This document shows positions 42,943 to 54,192 of a DNA stretch of 64,000 bases, one piece after another. Every line of letters starts with the position of its first letter. The stretch's first letter is position 1. The stretch spans positions 930,001 through 994,000 of the forward strand of contig JAVHNS010000014.1 in assembly GCA_036872755.1 (NCBI GenBank), given 5' to 3'. The notes below the pieces were generated by a model that was given only the letters and a program-made list of their open reading frames with translations, had not been told where the DNA came from and did no database searches. The translations under genes were made by a program, and so were the position numbers. The DNA is from Orbilia blumenaviensis. Its lineage: Eukaryota > Ascomycota > Orbiliomycetes > Orbiliales > Orbiliaceae.

Positions 42943-44285
42943 ATGATGGATACCATCGTCGAGGCACCACTTCCAGCGCAGGAGAGCTCATTCAAGGTGC
43001 TGAATTCAAAACGGAATGAAAAGGCCCTAGAATCAGGAAATGATGCCAGCCCACGACCCCCAATTTATATCGTCAACCTCGACCTCCCTGCCCGCGAGAG
43101 GTACAAGCAAATTGGAACTGATTTCAAATACCGGCTGCTTCAGATAACACCTCTCTTCGACGAGATCCTTTCTGAACTCCCGTGTAGTAAGCTAATAGCT
43201 TTTATCGCCCGAATCATACTTCGTCGAGTCCATAACTCCGAAGAACAAGATGAAATCAAAGGCTTGGTGGACGCTACTGGTGTTCCTTTGTTCCTGATGA
43301 TTGCATTTAATACTTTTTTGGATACGTTTATGGGATGTACTTCTGGTGCTGTGAGGTTGGTTGAGGATCCGCGCTTGCCTGAAGGTTCGGGTGAGGATAG
43401 AGATAAGATGGTGCATTTTCGAACGTTGGATTGGGGGATGGATGGGCTGAGGGATTTGATTATTGAGATCAATTATCAGAAGGGAGGGGAGATTGTTGCG
43501 CGTGCGATTACATATGCTGGATTTGTTGGTGTTTTGACTGGTGTCCGGTAAGTTCTGCACCTCCAGACCAGGTAAGCTATAGGAGGCGAGCCTGTACAGT
43601 CTTTGCTAATAGCTGTGAGTAATACGATAGAAAGGACCTGAGTATATCCCTAAACTTTCGACCATCAGCAGATGATAATACCTCCCGTGCCAGAGTAATT
43701 TATCACAAACTCCTCGTCCTCCTCGGCCTCCGCCCTTCAGTATCCTCCCAGCTCAGAAGCTTCCTCCTCCCGAAGGGCGATCAAGACCCCCCAACATTTG
43801 AAAAGATCCTTGAAACGTTTCCAAAGACGCCTTGCGCCCCTGCATATGTGACATTGTGTAACGGTTCACAAGCAGTCTTCATAGAGAAGGATATCCGCCG
43901 TGCGAAGATGAATGTTTCGGACGAATTCGTGTCTGGTACAAACCATGATGTTCACATGGAATCCTGGAAATCCGAACATTATAAAGAATTCGCGTTACGA
44001 AGCGATGCGCTTGGGATGGCGCTTGAGTTGATTCAGGAAAGCCAGCATCGTAAAACTTGTATTGTTAGGTTATACGAAAGCGCTAGAAATATCAATACCA
44101 GAGGTACGCGGAGGTCGTCCCGGAGGAAGAATGTAAAGGGGATCGGATTGGATAATGTGGTGGCATGGTGCCAGACCTGGCCGATAACGAACGAGTGTAC
44201 ACATTTCTCCTGTGTGATGGATCCAAAGGAAGGGGGGATAAGCTGGGTTAAGTACCACCTGGAGCCACCTGAATCTGAGGATTAG
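42943..44285 (+). CDS. NAAA / acid-ceramidase-like amidase, cytosolic
   Basis: Two-exon model 42943-43547 and 43631-44285, giving 419 aa; donor GTAAGT, acceptor ACGATAG, frame kept. Similarity is to N-acylethanolamine-hydrolysing acid amidase and acid ceramidase, Ntn hydrolases whose beta-subunit begins at a nucleophilic cysteine. Here GCTSGAVRL places C132 as that residue and HFRTLDWGMD (158-167) matches the conserved R-x-x-D-W/F-G segment. LPARERYKQIG (48-58) matches the N-terminal NAAA-beta helix. Animal forms are lysosomal and secreted with signal peptides. This one has none, as in many filamentous-fungal homologues, so it probably acts in the cytosol on N-acyl amides, possibly signalling lipids or ceramides. 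The substrate is inferred from the family only. Maturation by self-cleavage before C132 is expected but cannot be seen. Confidence 0.8.
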
Positions 44286-44740
44286 GGCTGCTTCGGAAGA
44301 GGGTTGGCGAAGGACAGAGGCATAATTGGGCAAGGGAGTATGGACTCCCTTATCAGTTTGCAGTCGGTTTTAACCAATCTATTGTAAAAAAAAGAAAATA
44401 TACACTAGATCAAAGCATACATTTTGCGGAGTCAATTTTGAGCCGTTGTTCTTCCTTTCTTTTTAAGAAATTGAACCCGTGAAGAATCGATATTTTGAAA
44501 TAAAAAAAAAATGAAATAGAACTCGCCTGTGACCTTTTCGCCGTTTTGCCCTAGTTTGAAAGTTTGGTAATAGAAGAAAAACGAGCAGATAATTATAGAC
44601 CGTAAACCAGCCATTAAAACAGAAAATATCCAAAAACCCGCGAAGAAACCAAGAAAAACCGCATATAACCGTCGTTCCAAAAAAAAGAGATCCAGATCCT
44701 AAGCCTGAAACTCCCAAATATTAGATTCAAATTAGCACTT
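44286..44740. other. Convergent 3' region
   Basis: About 450 bp between the ends of two convergent genes, AT-rich with short A runs. The minus-strand frames here are low-complexity and not genes. Confidence 0.5.
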
Positions 44741-45559
44741 CTACTCAATCTTCATTCTACGCCCCCCATCAGTTTTGATTTTAGCCAACTGCCTTCCAAG
44801 CCATGAAAAGGCAGTTTTTATACCCGCCGCAACCCGTTGAATAAAGTGACGGAAGAGATCAAGAACCTTATTAAATATGCCATTAACCCACTGCACAAGA
44901 CCCTTAAACACATTAGTTGCATTTTCTCCTTCTTCCCTCCCTCTTTCCGGTGATTCGGCATGAGCTATTTGAAACCGTCTAAAAGTTGATTTGAGGTACG
45001 AATTCTTCTCTTGATCGATTCCATGCGAGATTCCTTCCTTTAGATTATTTGCGGAGCCGTTTATATCTTCTTTAAACCGTCGGAAATCCTCCTCCTCGTC
45101 GTATTCGGAGTCAGTTTCTGGGTCTGGAGCTTTGATAACCGATGGGTTTAGCCGTTTGGGGAGTAATGCTATGCCATTCGGACCGTCATCGTTAAGACTT
45201 GTTGTTTGTCCTGCTGAAAATCGATCTTCCTCCATCTTTGAATGCTGTTTTTCTTCAAACTCCGCACACTTGGATTGTATATCTTCAGCGCAAGCTGTTA
45301 CGCTGGTTTTTATGTACTGTTCAAGTCTGGCTTTTGCGGCGAGGGCGAGGTCGCGAAGTTCGTGTGGGTTATCGTGATGTTGGGTCTGTGGCGGTTGATT
45401 AGGAAGTTCCTGACCGTCATTTTCAGGTGGAGGGTGGCCATCGGTGTCTTTTAGTACCTTTGGCTTTTCCTTGGGTGGGGTGTTAGAAGATAGGAGGCGG
45501 TCTGGAGTGGTGGTGCCGTAGAATTGCGGACCAGTTGTGGAGAACGCGTTCTTTGTCAT
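44741..45559 (-). CDS. Orphan 272-aa protein with amphipathic C-terminus
   Basis: Single-exon frame starting at the ATG at 45559. The N-terminal two thirds are hydrophilic and probably disordered (Pro/Gln/Asn/Asp/Glu-rich, with DSEYDEEEDFRRF), broken by a short helix with LALAAKARLEQYIKTSVTA. The last 60 residues form a strongly amphipathic helix-like region (GLVQWVNGIFNKVLDLFRHF, then IKTAFSWLGRQLAKIK) with a basic end. That suggests peripheral binding to a membrane, or helix bundling. There is no signal peptide or clear transmembrane helix. No family is recognised. It converges with the amidase gene. The coding call rests on length and composition. Confidence 0.62.
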   Translation of the reverse strand: MTKNAFSTTGPQFYGTTTPDRLLSSNTPPKEKPKVLKDTDGHPPPENDGQELPNQPPQTQHHDNPHELRDLALAAKARLEQYIKTSVTACAEDIQSKCAEFEEKQHSKMEEDRFSAGQTTSLNDDGPNGIALLPKRLNPSVIKAPDPETDSEYDEEEDFRRFKEDINGSANNLKEGISHGIDQEKNSYLKSTFRRFQIAHAESPERGREEGENATNVFKGLVQWVNGIFNKVLDLFRHFIQRVAAGIKTAFSWLGRQLAKIKTDGGRRMKIE

Positions 45560-46864
45560 TATGGTTCGATGCGATCCGCTGCCAGTGGCGATGACTAGGC
45601 CAGATATAGGTAATATGCTGGTTTAAGGGAGAGTAGACGGATAAGTAATTTTAGTTATGTGTAGCTGCACCTTGGTATGATGCAGAAGTATTTCACCCAG
45701 ATATTGATCTCCACGTCAGAAGGTTCTAGCTGGAAGATACTAAGAAACGGATCGAATATACTCGAAGAAGTAACAAAAAAACAAAAAGTCACATTTTCTT
45801 TCTATGTATAAGGTGGTCATTCAAATAGGTTTTTTTTTTTGTCTGGGTTAATGTTGCCTGATAAAAAAGAATTGGCCCCCCACAATCGTATCATGCCTGC
45901 AAGATGAAGGTTGCGCAAGAATGAGGCTATTTTAGTATGCACCGACTTTTCCATTACCGTATATGACGAGATGGGTGTTGTTGTATTTTGAATAAAACGT
46001 GTTGTTTCGGCTAGTTTTCCGTGGTTTGGGTCGGGTATATGTGGCGTTATAGACCGAAAGAGGGCACCGTAACCTGACGGGGTTTTATGGACGAAAATAG
46101 AGGTTGTTGAGAAATTCGAATTACAAGCTGTTGGCTTTGATATGGAGGGAGAAAGGAAAAACATGTGAAAATTTGAAGACGAGGTATCCTTGCGAGCAAG
46201 TGGTGTCAGCCCGCATGAGGGCCTTTGCTGGAGAAATTCCAAAGTATGCCAGCTATCCATATTACTTTCACGAAGCAGGACCGAATGAGTAGTTAGATTT
46301 ATGCAAAAGAAGCCATTGGCATGCTTCTGTTCAGATTTTTTATATGGGTATAATGTGCAACTCCATGGTATCCTGTTATATGACATATGACAGCTCAATA
46401 CCCCTCCATCTTCAAGTTAGAGGGAGCATCGATATCAAAGTAAAAAAACAGAAAAAAGACACAACATGAAGAAAGTGGTATACATATGCAAGAAGTAAAT
46501 CGCTTATAAAATGCGATAAAAGTTAGGATGCTATATTAAAAAAAGAACCTTGCAAAGAATACAAGGAACGAGAAGAATAAAAAAAGGTTATGCAAAAAAG
46601 TAAAATCCAAAAAAAAAAACAGTTGTGGGTATATATATATGTTGCGATAAAAGCAAATGTTGTGGGTATCAAGTAAGTCGGTATGTATCTGTGAATATTC
46701 ACAAATCTTGTCCTTCCAAGTGTCCTCCTTCTCCTAAAAACACAAAGTGGTATCATTCGTTTCCAATTGTAAAAATCCTTCGGGTGGGTATCGGTCATAA
46801 AAATAAAAGTTGGTGCTATATCGCTGTAGAGAAAAGAATTGTTTTCCGCAACCGCGCTCAGATT

Positions 46865-46889
46865 CTTTTGATCAAGCAAAGATCAAAAG
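46865..46889 (-). terminator. Hairpin in 3' flank of metalloprotease gene
   Basis: CTTTTGATC (46865-46873), 7-nt loop, GATCAAAAG (46881-46889): a perfect 9-bp stem 33-57 nt past the stop codon. It could be a 3'-UTR structure; a terminator role in a eukaryotic gene is only a guess. Confidence 0.3.
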
Positions 46890-46892
46890 TGT

Positions 46893-46920
46893 AGAGAGAG
46901 TGAGAGAGAGAGAGAGAGAG
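46893..46920. repeat. GA/CT microsatellite
   Basis: Nearly perfect (GA)n directly after the metalloprotease stop codon, in its 3' untranslated region. Confidence 0.8.
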
Positions 46921-46921
46921 C

Positions 46922-47873
46922 TTAGAAGAAGCTAAGGCGAGTGGAGTTGCTGTGCCTTCCACGGTACTTATCCCAGAACTGGAAGATTCTAGTGGTCTGG
47001 CCAGCGGTGAACTCGTCCATGCAAGCATCGTAGGAGTAGTCCATGAAGTTGTGGATTGGGTCTTCGCCTGGGTACTTGGCTCCGGAGCAGGTGTCCTTAC
47101 CCTTGGGGCATCCCTGGGTTGGGTCGGCCTGAGCTGGAGTATCGTCGACTTGGTCGCCGCCCTCGCAGCCGTCCTGGAAGGTGTGGAAGAGACCGAGCCA
47201 GTGGCCGATTTCATGAGTGGCAGTCTGTTGATATACGTGTTAGCAGCTATCACATCTCAATCATGATATTTTTTGAAGTGAAAAAGAAGAAACTTACAGC
47301 TCCCAAGTCATAGTTAGCAGTGCTGCCGCCAGGAACAGTGGAATGAAGAACCTGACAACCATCGAGCCAGAATTCATCGCTATCCTTCTCAACATCCTCT
47401 GGGAAGACGCAAATTCCCAAAAGACCATCACCAAGAGGTCGGAAGTAAACGTTCAAAGCAGCGTAGCTACCCTTCCTGAGCTTCTTCTTCATAGCCAATT
47501 CGACAGTGGTATCGTTCTCATCGACGCTGAAAGTAGCCCATTCCTTGTTGACGGTCCTGGTGGTCTCCTTAAGGTCGAATCGAAGACCAGTTTGCTTGTA
47601 GTGCTCGTTCATGGTGTCCAATTGCTTCTGGAGCTTGTCTTCTGGAACCCATCCGAGTTCTTCGGTTTCATCGGATGCAATAACGTGGAAGTAGGTTTCG
47701 ACGACGAGAGTTCGGTTGGCAGCCATGGCGGCGGGGAAGGCGGAGCGGGCATTAGCACGGTTGAAAGCTCGGGCTTGTTCCTTGAGAGCGCCGGGAACGT
47801 GAGTAGTACCGCATTTTCGCTGGGCGGCGGCGGCAACAGCCAACAATGGCATCAAGATGAGAGAGGCGCGCAT
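46922..47873 (-). CDS. Secreted M43-type metalloprotease (pappalysin/Mep1-like)
   Basis: Two-exon minus-strand model 47873-47298 and 47224-46922, giving 292 aa. The intron of 73 nt starts GTAAGT and ends ATCAACAG, and the phase-0 join rebuilds the active site. The signal peptide is [17 protein letters not shown]. The zinc motif [11 protein letters not shown] (H196, E197, H200, H206) is of the HExxHxxGxxH metzincin type, and the Met-turn methionine lies in [14 protein letters not shown] (M253). The preceding [19 protein letters not shown] block and cysteines at 173, 212, 231, 238 and 260 fit the M43B pattern of secreted fungal proteases. Coccidioides Mep1 is a named member. It acts outside the cell on proteins, often induced in host or nutrient-poor settings. 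The mature enzyme may lose about 20-40 N-terminal residues. Both metal and Met-turn residues are intact, so it should be active. Confidence 0.95.
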
Positions 47874-50212
47874 ATTGAAGTTATATATATCGAAAACTGA
47901 AATATATATATATATCTAGTCGAATATATCTAATTCGAAGCTGTCGAAATAGGAAATATCTGAGCCGGTTGAGGGAAGGGCTATTGGATCTACAGCAAAC
48001 CTGTGCTGATGAGAAACTACTGATTCGGAGAGGGAGAGGGGGGAGGAAGAGAGAAGCTATTGAAGCTATTGATGTTTTTTTTGATGTTGATGATAATGGA
48101 TTTTAAAAATTTCGAATTCCAAACGACGAAAGCTTGAGTTTTATAGACTTTGAAACCTCAAATCTCGGAATGCTACATAGTGCATTCCTTACAGCAAACA
48201 ACCCACCCGAGGGATGCATGATGCGCGGTTCCACCCCACTTCCCTGCCATAGTCTGCATGCGTGTGTGTGTGTGCGAATCTTCAAACATAGTTACATATT
48301 GCAACTGTCAGATCCCGATATGATCTGAACGAAACACCTTCCAATCAGCCGAGCTCCATAGGATAACGATCCACATGGGACCAGGATCTGGGGTGTACAC
48401 TATTAATTGCGTTTAGCCATCGGAGAATAATACAGGTTCTATTGCATCTGTATAGAGAGTTAAGGCAGCCACAAGTACTAGCCAAAGAATTTACCTAAGC
48501 AATACTCGGGTTATCAGGAAGGGGTGTAGATACCATCCGACCATCGACCAATCATAAACGCTACAGCGCCAGCTACGACAAGGAATGGGGGTTGCGCAAA
48601 AGCCCGATGTGCAGTTTGACTATACGAGTTCGACAGGTGCGGCATACGACTCGTGATTTTGCCAGAAACAAGCTTCCTGTGGGTCTATCTTTCCTCCAAG
48701 GGAGGGAGCGAGAACGGGAACGAGCGATCCTGGGTAGGCTGTCCATGGTGGAATTTCGCATATATTAGGGGCACGTACATCGAGTTGTCTCGCGCGAACC
48801 CATCTTTTGAAGAATTGGGAAGGTAGAGTATTAAAAAACGTCACAGTAGCATTCGATATCGCGTAGTTTGGGCACTGTGGTTGGGTGATTTTCGAATTCT
48901 ATATTTCCCGGAGTGGCAATGGATGTACCCCGATATTGTATCAGGATTTCCGTCCGCTCCGAAACTCTAGTATACACCCCGGCCCCCGGACCTACCCATA
49001 TTCCTTAGCGCGGTAGACGAAAAACGAATTGATTCGTGAAGAAAGGCTGGTGTATAACCTTTTTTTTAATTGGGCAGGAGACGTACGAAGCCGGTCTGAG
49101 GTTGCTGGCGGTGCCTTCTGCCATATCAACACACGTTCCTTGCAGGAAGGTTAACAGTCTTGGCTGGCCGATGTTTCTGCCAAGCCAAGCCTTTCTGGAA
49201 TGTCCCGACTTCCTATTCTTGATTGGCTGTACCAGTATGACCCTGAAAATCGTATGTCCATTCGTTCAAAGCCCCACCGAACCTCGAGGCCTCCCAAGGC
49301 TCGTAAGGTAGATCATTCCTGGGTTGCCCAGTCCCGGTTTCCCAGTTGGGGCGAAAAACGTTGCTCAGAAAAAACGGGTCTGGACAGTCGAACTAGACTA
49401 GCGAGGCTTTGAAAAGCCCGGGGCTAAATACATGTAGCATGTAGGTGGTGGGGGAAAATTCCTGGTTTGCTTCTTGGTCGGAAATTCCGAGGCATTATTG
49501 GCCGTGCTTAGCCCTCTTTTGTCTATTCCGGACAGCTAGCGGAATAAATGACGACGGTCGAAGCATGTGCCTCTGCAGCCCCACAGATGCAACCGAGCAG
49601 AATATCAGATCACCCTCTAGAACTGCGAAAAGCAGCAGGCGCCGCGCCGGCGCGAGTCTAACGAGAGGGGGTGTTTCTACTCACCTGCTGCTTTACTATC
49701 TAGTCTTTCAACTTATCTCGTCTTAGCTGATGATACCTTTGACCATATGACCTTCGTATGCATGCATGCTCCTTGGATCTGACAATGGTAAGCTTTTTTG
49801 ACTTAAGATTCCATTTTCCCGATAATGGCCCGGGGATTGGATTGGATTGGATTTGGACCTATGGCGTAGCATCGATTTAGACTTACTCATCCAATATGCA
49901 CAGAATGAATGACACCATAGAGATAGCTAGCTACTAGCGAGGCATGTTTAAAACATATTATTAGTTCGTCATCGCATAATGTCTCAAGATAGAACCTTTC
50001 AAGTCCTTATCATAAACCTGCCCAGACAAGGCATCCTCGTTTAACAAAAGGTGAGACGACTCGGAACGTTATATCGCGAGGTATGCTTGTCTGGTCTGGG
50101 CTGACTATTCGAATTTTGGCATCTCAGAAACCACCCGCTGGGGCGGGGGGTTTGTAATCAAAGTCCATTGGGATCGGATTCAAGATCTTGTGACTTTTAA
50201 CTGTTGATCGAA

Positions 50213-50244
<32 letters not shown>

Positions 50245-51060
50245 GAGTAATTAGGTCTACAGTGATGTGTGATGTATGCCGCGGCGTAGCAGCCCATCGA
50301 TCGATCTTCACGGCATCTCCGTAATCCCTACCTAGATCTTCCTCCTGGTGTTTTGAAACAGGAGGAGGCTTTGTTAGGCTATTTATCGTAAACGCCTAAA
50401 ATGATTCCTTTTTTAAAGGTTGTAATCTTCTTACGATACCACGTCGAGATCGACGGGTTTGTTCGTGTGTGCCGTCCCGGATATCCCGTCGGTTGGTTGT
50501 AAATAATACATTCTTTAGCTAGCTTATCATTTTTTGGATCGATCATAAGCTTAAGAGAAGAACAAAATAAAAAAATCGCTTGTGATCGAATGAACCGTCT
50601 CGCCTCCTCCCCCCCTTCTGAAATCTATTCTGAAACCTAAGGGTGGGTGGTATAACCCCGGTACTGTCTGAAGTAGGAATGGGACGGTGGACCTTTGGTT
50701 CTTCTAAGACACACCGAAAATGAATTCTTCGCAAAGCCTTAGCCATTAATTAGGGAAATTCCTTTTAGGGATAATTCGATAGTATAATTGGATAATTACC
50801 GGATTGTATAGCTATAAACTAGCTAGTATTATAGTTGGGATGAATCCTAGATTATTATTTCTTTGGCTCTCTCTGCGTTGGACTTTGTTGTAGTTCGCGT
50901 AAAGCTAGCTCTCCAGATGTGTTAAGTCTTGGCACTGGCAACCTCGCAGCGAGAGCTTCCCGTTCAAGTTCGCGACCAGAACCATGCATTGACATTGATT
51001 AGAACGCAACCATCTACCCCCCAAAAAAACTTAAACATCTAAAAGGAAGAAAAACAAATT
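47874..51060. other. Long intergenic region with microsatellite
   Basis: About 3.2 kb. It holds the promoter of the metalloprotease (TATATA run at about 47905-47916), a (TAA)n microsatellite at 50212-50244 and the promoter of ORC3. Small ATG frames such as 49200-49412 have no recognisable features. No RNA gene was recognised. Confidence 0.5.
50212..50244. repeat. (AAT)n microsatellite
   Basis: About 11 uninterrupted trinucleotide units in the intergenic DNA upstream of ORC3. Confidence 0.85.
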
Positions 51061-53809
51061 ATGGATAATGATAGCGTGCTAAACGATGACTCGGGCTCAC
51101 TGGAGCACCAGGTAAGACCCTTTCCTCCTTCATCTCATCTCCGTAATCGGGATGTTCATTATATGCTTGCCCCCCCCCTAGTTACCCTAGTATCATACAA
51201 AATATATATTCAAATCTAGTTGAACTGACCAATTCATACAAGGAAGGCATGCTACATCTACACTCCGACCTCGGAAGCCTCATCATTGGCAATTCCTAAG
51301 AAACGTAGAGCGGCGCCATCACCGTCATCATCAAAGGCTAAGCGTGGAAAGATCGATCCAAAGAATTGCGAAGCACGAGGAGGAGGAGGACATGGTTTCC
51401 CTACTCTGCTTCGCGATTTGGAGGATGAAAGCGCTGTGAATGCGAGGTATGAGGCATTCCAGAGGCTGTGGCGGGATGTGGAGAGGCGAACGGATGTAAG
51501 TCGATTCCCTCCCCCCCCAAAAAAATTTCTATTATGTCATTATTTTTAAATTAGAAAAAAAAGAAGGCTTATGGAGAGAAAAAAATTTAGGACGTTCTGG
51601 CCCAAGTCAATGACGAGACATTAGAGTCCGTTTCGACGTTCGTTTCGAAAGCAGGTCAAGATATGTAAGTAATGCATCTTCCCCAGCTTTTTCTTGGCTT
51701 CAAATCCCACCAGCCACTTTTACAAAATAAAACAATAAACAAAAAACTAACAGATACCACCACCACCACATCACAGCTATGGCGAAAAACTCCCAACCGG
51801 CCTTATTCTAACAGGCCCAAACATCGCCTCCCACGGCGTGCTCTTCCAACAAATAGAATCTCGCATCCAAAGCGTAGATAAACTCGGAAGGGTAGCGATT
51901 CTGACCTCCAAAGATTCATCGAATCTTAAGAATGTGCTGAAGAAGATCATCAGGTGTGTTACTGAGATACACGATGGGTTTGATGATGAGGATGAGGTTG
52001 TGGTGGATGTTAAAGCGGGGAGAAACGTATGGTACCCCCCCTCTTTATTATCATTATTAATTCTGAAATTTACGATGCTAATTTGGTTATTCATAGCCAT
52101 CGCGGTATAATTATGACCCAGAGATAATTCACGACTGGTGTTCAGCACATCCCGATGCAAAAGTAGTAGTCGCAGTTCAAGACACCGAAGCCTTTGACCC
52201 CGCGGTGCTCGTAGAACTAATTTCCATCCTCCAGTACGTACTCCCTTCTACCCCCCCTTGAACATAAGCATACTAACATCATAAAAAAAAGCCAATACCT
52301 CCCAAAAATCCCCTTCATCCTCCTCCTAGGCATCGCCACCTCCGAAGACATCTTCTACGAAAAGCTGCCACACTCCACAATCCGTCTCCTGCGAGGCTCC
52401 CGCTTCGACATCCAAAGATTCGAAGAATCAATGGAACAACTATTCGAAGAAGCGGTACTATCCCCGCGATCGATCTTAAAACTCGGTCCGAGGGTGGCAG
52501 ATATTGTGTTCGAAAGACAGAAGGATCACACCAGGAGTGTAACAGGGTTCGTAATGGCGTTGAAGTACGCTTACATGTCACATTTTTATGCGAATGCATT
52601 AAGTGTGGTGCTGGGAGCTGTCGGGTCCGAGGAAGAGATGAATACCATTCTCTCAGACGCGCACTGCGACGCCATCAGAAACCTACCATCATTCAAACCT
52701 TTCATTGAAGCCAAAATCCCCAGTTTCCCCTGGCGAGCCCGAGACCTCCTAACCTCCAACAAAGCACTGAAATCCGCCGTCTTCACCGCAACAAAGGAGT
52801 GTCAACGCTATACCACAAACCTCGCGGAAGCGATCACATTATTTCGAAAACTACAGAGGATAGTATCACCCCAACAGGCCGGAGAAATCCCCACATATGA
52901 ACTATACTCCCGTATCCTGTGGGGGGAGTTCACGACCCGTCCGGCCTTCAGAGATGCAATGCTTACCACTAAAAAGATCAATGCCGAGAAATTCCACACA
53001 CTATTAACAGCTATATCAACGCTACCGTCGGAACTATCCTCAACACTGTTAGAATCAGCTTCAAAACTCCAAGAACTGCAGTCGCAAAAGGCGGCGAAGG
53101 GGAGCACTTTAGTCTCAGAATTCGCACTTCCGGACTCCCACCGCACGACCGTCAAATCCGGACGCGTGCGTCTCGACGAGCTCAAATCGGGTATGACATC
53201 CCAAGACACGGAGTATCACAAACTGGTGGCTTCGACGGTACAATCGCTGGAAACGTATTTCAAGGAAAGGTTCAAACCGTACACAAACCTGTTTCTTCAT
53301 GAGATTTTTTTTTACGATTTGAAATCGCCGCATTCGCAGGTTTTTGGCGCGAAGCCTAGGCCGAGTGTTGAGAGGGCGTTGAGTCGGCCGGGTGATTATT
53401 TGGGATGTGAATGCTGTGGTGGTGGTGTTGATGGTGAGGAAGGCGGGATAGGGGGGTCGCAGCCTTATACGGCTATTTTATACCAGTTGTATTTGGAGTC
53501 GCCGGCTCTGATCGGGATATATGACCTTTGGACTGCGTTCAGAATGGTTTGTATGGGGGATAGAGGCGGGGATCAGGATGAAGACGGCAACGCTGATGAT
53601 GATGAGGATGAGGAAGAGAAGGAGCTGCAGTAAGTCCCCTCCATAATTATTCACTATATTTTTTTCCTTTGAGTTTAAAGGTTACTAACGGGATATTTCA
53701 CAGAGCGCAATTCTATAGAGCCCTCGCAGAGCTCCGATTCCTCGGGTTCGTAAAGTATAGCAAGAAGAAGACGGACCATCTCGTCAAATTAGCGTGGAAA
53801 GGATTATAA
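51061..53809 (+). CDS. ORC3: Origin recognition complex subunit 3
   Basis: Seven-exon model 51061-51111, 51247-51495, 51591-51664, 51777-52026, 52097-52233, 52292-53629, 53704-53809, giving 734 aa (yeast Orc3 about 616, human 711). Orc3 is a structural AAA+-like subunit of the six-protein complex that marks replication origins and recruits Cdc6 and MCM. Family marks are CYIYTP near the start, KLPTGLILTGPNIASHGVLF (P-loop-like position), PFILLLGIATSEDIF, SVTGFVMALKYAYMSHFYAN, PYTAILYQLYLE with the following ALIGIYDLWTAF, and the C-terminal winged-helix end AELRFLGFVKYS. Exon 6 ends in an acidic loop (GDQDEDGNADDDEDEEE). The first join is the weakest, because the frame requires the acceptor GAAG at 51246 rather than the slightly earlier AAG. 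A TACTAAC branch is visible in intron 5. All joins keep the frame. Confidence 0.9.
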
Positions 53810-54192
53810 TCCCCTCCCTCTTTCACATTTCCTAGTGTCTTATGAGAATACATGCATGATTAATGCTCAAAAAAAAAAAAAAAAATGAAAAAGAATAGAA
53901 AGAAAAACCATAAATGATAGCTAGCGGAGAGCAAATGAAGAAAAAACCCTTTCCCATATTATTAAAAAGCATAGTATGTGAACCTCTTCCAGGTCCCTAT
54001 TTTCCAACGCCCCTGTGCATTTTTCTATATTCCCGAATTCGAAGCCAAAAAAAAACCTTCGCATGCCCGTCATCATATCATATCATATCATCATCATATA
54101 AAAGAAAGACACCCGCATGCAAACCCATAATTCAAAAAACACTCTCCCTACTCCCAAGAGAGTGAGAAAAAAAGAGAGAGGAAGATGCAAGA
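53810..54192. other. Convergent 3' region
   Basis: About 380 bp between the ends of ORC3 and the minus-strand gene, with an A run at about 53870-53885. No gene. Confidence 0.5.

Larger units (their letters stand above)
45560..46921. other. Gene-poor region with doubtful frame and 3' hairpin
   Basis: About 1.36 kb. A 189-codon minus-strand frame (46386-45817) has an ATG but no recognisable composition or motif and is not called. A GA microsatellite (46893-46920) and a perfect hairpin (46865-46889) lie just past the stop of the metalloprotease gene. Confidence 0.4.

Noticed and set aside
45817..46386. 189-codon minus-strand ATG frame
   Set aside because: No motif, signal peptide or protein-like balance. 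It lies in AT-rich sequence between gene ends; probably chance.
47343..47900. 185-codon plus-strand frame opposite the metalloprotease
   Set aside because: Antisense shadow; the minus strand carries the signal peptide and zinc site.
49200..49412. 70-codon ATG frame, Arg/Ser-rich
   Set aside because: Short, without homologous motif or splice signals; typical of chance frames in a 3-kb gap.
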